A stretch of DNA of 5,391 nt from JADJQU01 sp035490315 (GTDB lineage: Bacteria; Planctomycetota; UBA1135; GCA-002686595), in NCBI GenBank assembly GCA_035490315.1, contig DATHET010000124.1:1-5391 (forward strand), in the 5' to 3' direction. The notes below the pieces were generated by a model. It did no database searches. It was not told where the DNA came from and saw only the letters and a program-made list of their open reading frames with translations. Every line of letters starts with the position of its first letter. Position 1 is the first letter of the stretch. The translations under genes were made by a program, and so were the position numbers. Below, piece by piece: positions 1 through 4,660 of this stretch.

Positions 1-233
1 GTGCGCACCTGGATGTCGCGCTGCTCGGCGACCGATCCGTCGCGGTAAAGCGCGATGATCTCGCCCGGCTGGTCGTAGACCCCGCTGCCGTCGATGTCGC
101 TGAAAAGTACGAGCTGGTCGTTGGTCGCGTCGGTCATGACCACGTCCGCCAGCTGTTGCGCGGCGGCGGTCGAGCTCGAGGCGATGGCAAGGACGGCGAT
201 GGGCCAGGAACGCAGGATGCGGGCGGACTTCAT
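1..233 (-). CDS. Exported protein of unknown function, possibly propeller-like (N-terminal part, cut by window edge)
   Basis: Reading leftward from the ATG at 233, this frame is open to the window edge (77 codons) and begins MKSARILRSW. Residues 1-25 form a classic Sec signal peptide: basic start (K2, R5, R8), hydrophobic core PIAVLAIA, and a likely cleavage site after STAAA before QQL. The mature part starts with DVVMTDATNDQLVLF followed by DIDGSGVYDQPGE (residues 46-58). That loop resembles the Asp/Gly-rich calcium loops (D-x-[DN]-G-x-G...GE) in secreted beta-propeller-like proteins of planctomycetes, which often read 'DRNGDGD...GE'. Function is otherwise unknown. The start is supported by GGAG at 241-244, seven bases upstream. 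The gene lies 169 nt beyond the long palindrome that ends the TPR gene, so it probably has its own promoter. Being a real secreted-protein gene is fairly sure; the propeller idea is inference. Confidence 0.8.
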   Translation of the reverse strand, partial: MKSARILRSWPIAVLAIASSSTAAAQQLADVVMTDATNDQLVLFSDIDGSGVYDQPGEIIALYRDGSVAEQRDIQVR

Positions 234-240
234 GAGCTTT

Positions 241-244
241 CTCC
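241..244 (-). promoter_or_regulatory. Shine-Dalgarno GGAG for the exported protein at 1-233
   Basis: On the minus strand the sequence reads CTGGAGAAAGCTCATG. GGAG sits seven bases before the ATG, a normal spacing, and fixes the start at 233 just ahead of a good signal peptide. Confidence 0.7.
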
Positions 245-402
245 AGGGGTCGGATGTGCGCCGCCGTGACTGGCGAGCGCTTGCAGCGATCGGGACGATC
301 CTCGGATCCTTTTAACAAGACTTCCGGAAGACCGTGCGAATTCGGCGCGGTTGCGGGTCCGGACTGGATTTCGGGCGTCGCAGCGGAATTCGAGGCCCGT
401 CG

Positions 403-501
403 GTGTCGTAACGGAGACTGCTTCGATCGCGACACCCCCGTTTCGCGCGCGCTCCACGCGAAACGGGGGTGTCGTGATCGGGCCAGGCTCCGTCATGACA
501 C
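403..501. repeat. Very long imperfect palindrome / hairpin overlapping the 3' end of the TPR gene
   Basis: Arms 403-447 and 457-501 are complementary over 45 positions around a 9-nt loop (448-456); 38 pairs are Watson-Crick. The inner 18 bp (430-447 with 457-474) are perfect and GC-rich. The seven exceptions are 408/496, 410/494, 417/487, 421/483, 422/482, 423/481 and 429/475. The palindrome lies at the end of the minus-strand TPR gene and includes its stop codon (493-495), so a role in transcription termination or mRNA 3'-end protection is natural. No T-run follows the stem in the minus direction, so it is not a canonical intrinsic terminator. It could instead be a dispersed palindromic repeat (REP- or MITE-like). 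Confidence 0.85.
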
Positions 502-1686
502 GGCGTCGCTCGGCTTCGGGGCGGCGCCAACCTGCTCCAGGATTTCGCCGAACCCGAAGCAGTCCAGCTTCGGACGCTGGCCCGCGCGGATGCGCTCGAT
601 CCAACGGCTCAGACGCGGCTTGTCCCAGAAGCGTCGGCACAGCTCGAGGAATTCGAGGACATCCTCGGCGCGGCCTTGCTGGAGCAACGCGTCCGCGAGC
701 TCGAAATCTGGTGCGGCCCTCAGCATGCACGAGCCTGGCGAATCTCCGGATTGGATCAACTCCCGCGCGGCGAGGTCGAGGTCTCCCGAGCGCAGCGCCA
801 AGGTCCCGAGCACGGAATGCGCTCTGAATCTCGCATCCGCGCCGACTCCCTCGGGGTCAGGGACTTCCAGCTTCGTGTCGAGCAGCTCGAGCGCAAGCTT
901 CCGCGCCAGCTCGGTCTCGCCCGCGTGCACCGCAGTCCGGGCCGCGCGCTGGACCAGACCGCTGCGCGCGAGCGGATCCTTCGAGATCGCCACGGCGCGC
1001 CGGCAGGCATCCAGGGAATCTCGCAGAAGCGCCGGATTATCGTCCGCTCCCTTGCGTTGCGAATGGATGGCGCACAAGCAGGCCAGGCTGTCAGGCCAAT
1101 CCACGTTGTCCGGATCGAGGGCTTCCGCCCGTTCGAGCAGCGGTCTTGCCTGCTCGAAGTTCTCGATGGCGAGGAACCACGCCGCATTCCCGAGGATCGC
1201 GAGATTGTCAGGCTCGCGCTGCACATGGGCGAGCCAGAGGGCTCGGCCTTTCGCGTAACCGACCGGATCGGTGGCTTCGCGCAGCCAGGTATGTCCCTCG
1301 TGGATCTTCGAGGCTGGGTGGTGCTCGATGAACCACAGACTGTGCTCCCGATACCGCACGCGTTGTTCGGCGTCTGTGTGCTTTACGAGTGCCGCGGCAT
1401 GCATCAAGCGCCGGCGGGACGCGCGATCCAACGGGTCCGCGCGCAGCCGAGCTTCGAGTTCCAATGCCTCGCTGGGCGAGAGATCGCCGTGAGGAAAAGT
1501 CTTGTCGTCCCACGCAGGTTCCGCGGCGGCCATGGTCGTCTCCCTCGCGATGTCAGCGGCCGAAGCCCCGGAGACCGCCCGGCGAATCCTTGACGAATTC
1601 CGCCTCCAGCGCATCGCGCTCGAGCCCGCGACCCCGATCAGCGCCCCGACACACACCCCGCCGACGACCCGGAATCTCTGCGACAT
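493..1686 (-). CDS. TPR-containing protein with possible N-terminal membrane anchor
   Basis: The 397-aa product starts MSQRFRVVGG. Residues 7-24 (VVGGVCVGALIGVAGSSA) could form a single membrane helix, followed by a strongly basic stretch (RWRR, RIRR at 26-36). Next come a small acidic segment and helical repeats. A clear tetratricopeptide unit lies around 159-192 (PDNLAILGNAAWFLAI...ARPLLERAEALDPDN), with weaker helix pairs near 244-270 and 286-312. Such repeats bind other proteins; no catalytic motif is visible. The ATG at 1686 is preceded by GGAGGTGA, the best Shine-Dalgarno in the window, so I prefer it. A second start at 1533 (MAAAEPAWDD), with GGGAG six bases upstream, would give a 346-aa soluble protein. 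The same frame is open further upstream to 1860, but that stretch runs through the hairpin and the end of the preceding gene and is not believable as coding. The gene follows the beta-helix gene by 86 nt, probably in one operon. Its partner is unknown. Confidence 0.85.
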   Translation of the reverse strand: MSQRFRVVGGVCVGALIGVAGSSAMRWRRNSSRIRRAVSGASAADIARETTMAAAEPAWDDKTFPHGDLSPSEALELEARLRADPLDRASRRRLMHAAALVKHTDAEQRVRYREHSLWFIEHHPASKIHEGHTWLREATDPVGYAKGRALWLAHVQREPDNLAILGNAAWFLAIENFEQARPLLERAEALDPDNVDWPDSLACLCAIHSQRKGADDNPALLRDSLDACRRAVAISKDPLARSGLVQRAARTAVHAGETELARKLALELLDTKLEVPDPEGVGADARFRAHSVLGTLALRSGDLDLAARELIQSGDSPGSCMLRAAPDFELADALLQQGRAEDVLEFLELCRRFWDKPRLSRWIERIRAGQRPKLDCFGFGEILEQVGAAPKPSDAVS

Positions 1687-1690
1687 CGCG

Positions 1691-1698
1691 TCACCTCC
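1691..1698 (-). promoter_or_regulatory. Strong Shine-Dalgarno GGAGGTGA of the TPR gene
   Basis: GGAGGTGA on the minus strand ends four bases before the ATG at 1686 (GGAGG core to ATG about 7 nt). It begins directly at the foot of the hairpin at 1699-1768, so the stem would leave the ribosome site single-stranded. This site decides the start of the TPR gene. Confidence 0.8.
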
Positions 1699-1768
1699 GT
1701 ACCCGGTATTCCACCACCATTTTTTACACTTCGCGGAATGTAAAAAATGGCGGTGGAATACCGGGTAC
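1699..1768 (-). repeat. Near-perfect 30-bp-arm hairpin between beta-helix gene and TPR gene
   Basis: Arms 1699-1728 and 1739-1768 pair over 30 positions around a 10-nt loop (1729-1738). The only exception is 1716/1751, which is A/C on the plus strand and therefore a tolerated U-G pair in a minus-strand transcript. The stem carries an internal T6/A6 tract. It starts four bases after the beta-helix stop (1773-1775) and ends directly against the TPR Shine-Dalgarno. Likely roles are terminator or attenuator between the two genes, an mRNA processing or stability element, or a mobile palindromic repeat. There is no T-run after the stem. Confidence 0.88.
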
Positions 1769-1772
1769 CGGA

Positions 1773-2948
1773 TCAGGGGGCGATTCCGAAGGAGAGGGCG
1801 TTCGAGAGTTGGCTTCCGAAGCCCGATGGGTCGAGCGGATCGCGGCCCCACCATTGGCAATCGACGAGGGCACCGGGCACGAGGCCGGGGTGGATTCCGC
1901 TCGTGATGTAGGCGGCCATGTCGAAGGCGTAGGTTCCCGTGCAGGGACCGTTCCCGAGCGAATTCTGCGGCCCGAGGCGCTTGATCGGCGATTGGATGCA
2001 GAGCAGTCCTGCCTGGAAGGGCTGCGCGAGCTTGCCGAAGCCCATCAGCATCAAGCCGACCTTGTTGTCGACTTCATTCGCGGCCGTGATCACGAAGGGT
2101 CCGCCGGATGACGCGCTGGCCGAGCCGATCGCGCCGATCGCGGGCGTGCAGCCCTGGCTGTTGAGCTTGCCGGTGCAGTAGCTCGTCGGCGCCGGGGCGT
2201 AGCTCGGGTCGTAGGGAATCAAGCCGATGTCCGCGCGCGTCCCATCGGGATCGAGTGGCGCGCTCGGATCACCGGCGTCGATGCACGGCGAGCCCGGACG
2301 AAGTCGCATGTCGCCCATCGCCGGATCCCAGAGCAGCGGATCGCCGGGCAGGCTGTGCAGGACGATCCAACCAAAGCCGCCCGGGGTCGTCTGTCCCGCG
2401 CAGTACTGGACCGTGCCTGGAGCCACCGTGCTGATCCCGATCGCGCAATTCCAGAACACGCAGTGGTCGATCTGAACACCGCCGCCGTCGAAGGCGTGGT
2501 CCCCGATGGCCTTCGTGCAACCCCAGAACACGCAATGCGTGATCTGCTGGATGTCTTTGATGAACAGGCCTGAACCCAGGATCACACATTCGCGCACGTC
2601 CGAGTCGAAGACGCTGCCTCCGTCGGCGAGCGTGAGTCCTTCGATCCCCAGGCCGTTCGCGACGAAGATCGAGGTCTGAATCCGGGTCTGCATCGCTCCT
2701 TGCGTACCGCGAATCAAGAGATACTTGCCCTGCACGGAAAAGCCCTGGTACTCGCCGGGAGCGACGAGGATCGTGTCGCCGACGTGCGTCGCCGGCTGGT
2801 TGATCGCGTATTGGATGTCGGTGTAGGGATTGGCGAGCGTCCCGAGACCGGGTGGCGTGCCGCTCGCATCGACGTACCAGGTGTTCGCCGCGGAAGCCGC
2901 CGAGATCAGCGCGAGGCATGCGAAGCAAGCGAGCAGGATCTTTATCAT
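1773..2948 (-). CDS. Secreted right-handed beta-helix protein with planctomycete-type C-terminal domain
   Basis: The 391-aa product has a Sec signal peptide at residues 1-21 (MIKILLACFACLALISAASAA). The mature protein opens NTWYVDASGTPPG...GTLANPYTDIQYAI...GDTILVAPGEY (22-67), the typical entry of secreted parallel beta-helix (DUF1565/pectate-lyase-like) proteins. Helix coils follow to about 200, including two consecutive rungs with the repeated core HCVFW (138-142, 162-166). Residues 218-227 (PGSPCIDAGD) and the following DPDGTRADIG close this part. From about 257 (YCTGKLNSQGCTP) to the end (SNALSFGIAP) lies a C-terminal domain I recognise from many secreted planctomycete proteins; its role is unknown. 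No catalytic residues can be assigned, so a structural or glycan-binding surface role is more likely than a lyase. An ATG 12 codons upstream (2984) is in frame but would add a non-signal-like MGKPELPLHRSP; the ATG at 2948 starts the signal peptide exactly. Its Shine-Dalgarno is weak (AGG). Confidence 0.88.
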   Translation of the reverse strand: MIKILLACFACLALISAASAANTWYVDASGTPPGLGTLANPYTDIQYAINQPATHVGDTILVAPGEYQGFSVQGKYLLIRGTQGAMQTRIQTSIFVANGLGIEGLTLADGGSVFDSDVRECVILGSGLFIKDIQQITHCVFWGCTKAIGDHAFDGGGVQIDHCVFWNCAIGISTVAPGTVQYCAGQTTPGGFGWIVLHSLPGDPLLWDPAMGDMRLRPGSPCIDAGDPSAPLDPDGTRADIGLIPYDPSYAPAPTSYCTGKLNSQGCTPAIGAIGSASASSGGPFVITAANEVDNKVGLMLMGFGKLAQPFQAGLLCIQSPIKRLGPQNSLGNGPCTGTYAFDMAAYITSGIHPGLVPGALVDCQWWGRDPLDPSGFGSQLSNALSFGIAP

Positions 2949-3097
2949 CGGGGACCTGTGGAGTGGGAGTTCGGGCTTCCCCATCTTGACCGCGACATGG
3001 TGGACGGCAAGTCCGACGAATCGGGTTATCCTCGCTGCGCGACGATTCCGGCCCCGCTACTCGATCCACCCACCTTCTTCATCCGAGATTTTCGATC
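2949..3097. promoter_or_regulatory. Divergent intergenic region between beta-helix gene and small membrane protein gene
   Basis: This 149-nt gap separates two genes transcribed away from each other, so it must hold promoters for both unless one lies elsewhere. The clearest promoter-like element is TATCCT at 3027-3032 on the plus strand. I see no convincing -35 box at 16-18 nt for either direction and no strong operator-like repeat. Confidence 0.5.
3027..3032 (+). promoter_or_regulatory. Candidate -10 element (GTTATCCT) for the 93-aa membrane protein
   Basis: TATCCT resembles a sigma-70 -10 box (TATAAT with two changes) and lies 65 nt before the ATG at 3098. The same hexamer recurs at 3396-3401 and 5354-5359, each time just ahead of a plus-strand gene or the window end. 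No good -35 box is seen. Confidence 0.3.
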
Positions 3098-3379
3098 ATG
3101 CGCGACTTCCTTGCTCTCGTGCTGAAGCTCACCAGGTACCTGCTGGCGTTGGTGATTGCGGTCGTGCTCGTGTGGGGCCTGGCGCGTCTGACGATCGCTT
3201 CCTACGACGCTGTTTCGGAACAGCCTGGTGCCCCGCGCGATTTCGCGATCCTGGCGGCGACCCTGGGCGGACTCGGCGCGCTGGTGTTCTTCTTGCGGCG
3301 CGGCAATGCCAGGGTCTTGGAGGCCGGGGTTCCGCTCCCTGCCGCTGCGCAAGCAGGTCTTCACGACGAGAAGATCTGA
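3098..3379 (+). CDS. Small membrane protein with two predicted transmembrane helices
   Basis: The 93-aa product contains two hydrophobic stretches long enough to cross the membrane: about 14-33 (YLLALVIAVVLVWGLARLTI) and about 48-66 (DFAILAATLGGLGALVFFL). The second is followed by basic RRGNAR. The connecting loop (34-47) holds SEQPGAPR, and the tail (67-93) is soluble. By the positive-inside rule (K10, R13 and R67, R68) both ends probably face the cytoplasm. I do not recognise the family and no enzyme motif is present. The ATG at 3098 has only a weak GAG upstream. The gene is first in a plus-strand run, and its stop is 28 nt before the Nudix start, which suggests partial co-transcription. 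Coding potential is supported by the amphipathic layout and by the gene filling the gap neatly; function is unknown. Confidence 0.7.
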   Translation: MRDFLALVLKLTRYLLALVIAVVLVWGLARLTIASYDAVSEQPGAPRDFAILAATLGGLGALVFFLRRGNARVLEAGVPLPAAAQAGLHDEKI

Positions 3380-3395
3380 GCTTCGGGAGCGAGGC

Positions 3396-3401
3396 TATCC
3401 T
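3396..3401 (+). promoter_or_regulatory. Candidate -10 element (GCTATCCT) directly before the Nudix gene
   Basis: TATCCT ends six bases before the ATG at 3408, so transcription starting at the usual distance would begin at the A of the ATG and give a leaderless mRNA. No Shine-Dalgarno lies at a normal distance; the nearest purine runs, GGGAG (3385-3389) and GAGG (3391-3394), are 18 and 13 bases away. Confidence 0.35.
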
Positions 3402-3407
3402 CCGGCG

Positions 3408-3896
3408 ATGGCCTCTTCTCGGAAACGCAGCGCGGGACTGGTCGTGTTCCGGATCCGCGCGGGGCAAGCGGAAGTCCTGCTCGTGCACCCAGGAGGTCCT
3501 TACTGGGCGAAGAAGGACCTCGGTGCCTGGAGCATTCCGAAGGGAGAGCTCGACGAAGGCGACGCCGACGAGCTTCACGCGGCACGGCGCGAGTTCCAGG
3601 AGGAGCTGGGCATCGAGGTCCAGGGCGAGTTCACTCCGCTCGCGGAAGTCCGCCAGCCCAGCGGCAAGGTCGTCGTGCCCTTCTTGGTGCGCGCGGACGT
3701 CGACGTCGCGGCGATCGAAAGCAACTCCTTCGAGATGGAATGGCCGCCGAAGTCCGGAAAGCTGGCGAAGTTCCCCGAGGTCGACCGCGCGGCGTATTTC
3801 CCGCTAGCCGAAGCGCGCCAGAAGATTCTCGCGGGCCAGTTGCCGATCCTCGACGAGCTGGCGCGATTCCTGGCGAGCGGGATCGACAGTCCGTAA
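3408..3896 (+). CDS. Nudix hydrolase, COG4119-like predicted NTP pyrophosphohydrolase
   Basis: The 162-aa product is a single Nudix domain. These enzymes hydrolyse nucleoside diphosphates linked to another group, using metal bound by the Nudix box. The family signature is clear: KRSAGLVVFR (6-15), VLLVHPGGPYWAKKDLGAWSIPKGE (23-47), the helix REFQEELGI (61-69) carrying the REUXEEXGU residues R61, E62, E65, E66 and G68, then EMEWPPKSGK (109-118) and FPEVDRAAYF (122-131). The combination HPGGP(F/Y)WAKKDLGAWSIPKGE plus FEMEWPP is typical of COG4119 proteins, whose physiological substrate is not established. Length fits the family. The first half of the box is one residue longer than the consensus (G46 to R61). 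The ATG at 3408 is chosen because the conserved domain begins right after it; the frame upstream to 3228 overlaps the membrane-protein gene and is not family sequence. Confidence 0.93.
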   Translation: MASSRKRSAGLVVFRIRAGQAEVLLVHPGGPYWAKKDLGAWSIPKGELDEGDADELHAARREFQEELGIEVQGEFTPLAEVRQPSGKVVVPFLVRADVDVAAIESNSFEMEWPPKSGKLAKFPEVDRAAYFPLAEARQKILAGQLPILDELARFLASGIDSP

Positions 3897-3978
3897 CACT
3901 GCTCGTGTCGAGGAATACGCTGTGGGCGTCGTGCCTCACCTGCGAGTGAGCCGCTGATCCCCTGCGCTGCGACATCGA
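3897..3978 (+). other. 82-nt spacer between Nudix gene and first paralog
   Basis: No strong hairpin or T-run follows the Nudix stop, so no terminator is evident. A short CTCAC/GTGAG inverted pair near 3934-3949 has only five base pairs. No clear Shine-Dalgarno precedes the ATG at 3979. The paralog may be read through from the Nudix gene or have an unrecognised promoter here. Confidence 0.4.
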
Positions 3979-4632
3979 ATGAAAGACTCCGTGCCCGTTT
4001 CCATCCAGCCGCTCGCGCTGTTCGCGCTGATCACGGCCGCGACCTTGGTCGGCGGCGGCGCCGTTCTGCTCGTGCAGCCGCTGCTCGTCCCAGCGCCCAC
4101 GCTCGCCGCCTCCGTGGAACCCGGGACTACCGTGACGTCGGATGCGGCCCTCGCCAAGGCCATGAGCGAGCTCGCGCAGGAATGGCGCGAAGGCCGCGCT
4201 TCCAGAGCGCCGCTCGAATCCCTTCCCCCGGAACCCTCCCAACGCAGCGCGCTGACGCAATCCGGCGACACCGCGATCGCCGAGCTGGCCGCGGCCGTGC
4301 GCGAATTGCGGGAGGCGCTCCAGCGCGGCAACGCCGGATCGCTCAACGCGAATCACGCGGCGATCGCGCCGCCGCGCGATCATCGACGCGCCTATCTGCC
4401 CGCCTTGCCGGCGGAGCTGGCCGTAGGCGAGTCCGACGACTACTACACGAGCCAGCACATGCTCTGGAGCGAGCAGCAGATCCTCGACACCTATGGAGTG
4501 CCCGATGAGATCTACGTCGCAGCCAATACGCGAGCGACGTGGAAGTACCATGATCCAGACGAAACGGGCGCGCGCTCGTTCTACGTGCTCATTTTTCAGG
4601 GACGTGTCATCGCTGTCGGGTCAGGAGGGTGA
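3979..4632 (+). CDS. Membrane-anchored protein with BamE/SmpA-like C-terminal domain, paralog 1
   Basis: The 217-aa product has one hydrophobic helix at about 11-36 (PLALFALITAATLVGGGAVLLVQPLL), so it is an anchored protein with the rest probably outside the cytoplasm. Two short charged helical segments, 56-73 (AALAKAMSELAQEWREGR) and 98-117 (AIAELAAAVRELREALQRGN), could form coiled coils, joined by Pro/Ser-rich linkers. The conserved C-terminus, about 155-214, reads YYTSQHMLWSEQQILDTYG-VPDEI...WKY...SFYVLIFQGRVIAV. The pattern 'helix, (L/Y)G.PD.i, W.Y, hydrophobic strand, (F/Y)..G.Vi.V' resembles the BamE/SmpA-OmlA fold, an inference from pattern only. There is no lipobox cysteine, unlike true BamE. 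The next gene encodes a close paralog. The ATG at 3979 has no good Shine-Dalgarno, but the paralog has the same MK start at the same distance from its membrane helix. The role is unknown. Confidence 0.85.
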   Translation: MKDSVPVSIQPLALFALITAATLVGGGAVLLVQPLLVPAPTLAASVEPGTTVTSDAALAKAMSELAQEWREGRASRAPLESLPPEPSQRSALTQSGDTAIAELAAAVRELREALQRGNAGSLNANHAAIAPPRDHRRAYLPALPAELAVGESDDYYTSQHMLWSEQQILDTYGVPDEIYVAANTRATWKYHDPDETGARSFYVLIFQGRVIAVGSGG

Positions 4633-4660
4633 AGCACACTCCGGCTCGTCTGCCAGTCGC

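Noticed and set aside
94..315. 73-codon plus-strand open frame
   Set aside because: It is the complement of the signal-peptide gene at 1-233, which has a proper Shine-Dalgarno and signal sequence.
398..508. CGTCG direct repeats next to the long palindrome as a target-site duplication
   Set aside because: CGTCG at 398-402 abuts the left arm, but the right copy (504-508) is two bases away from the arm; in such GC-rich DNA a 5-mer match is expected by chance.
254..1593. Long open frames on the plus strand opposite the TPR gene (254-1258 and 676-1593)
   Set aside because: They are antisense to a gene with a strong Shine-Dalgarno and TPR motifs, are Arg/Ser-rich without any domain, and one runs straight through the palindrome. 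They are typical GC-rich shadows.
1687..1860. 58-codon upstream extension of the TPR gene
   Set aside because: It translates the hairpin and the end of the beta-helix gene in another frame; the strong Shine-Dalgarno lies after it, directly before the ATG at 1686.
3934..3949. CTCAC/GTGAG inverted pair after the Nudix gene as terminator
   Set aside because: Only five base pairs, with no T-run.
3631..4551. 306-codon open frame on the minus strand across the Nudix gene and first paralog
   Set aside because: It is very rich in Arg and Gly, has no motif, and covers the recognised Nudix domain and the conserved paralog in the sense direction.
4623..4629. AGGAGGG as Shine-Dalgarno of the second paralog
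   Set aside because: It is 31 nt before the ATG at 4661 and no in-frame start lies at normal distance. It is probably just coding sequence at the end of the first paralog.
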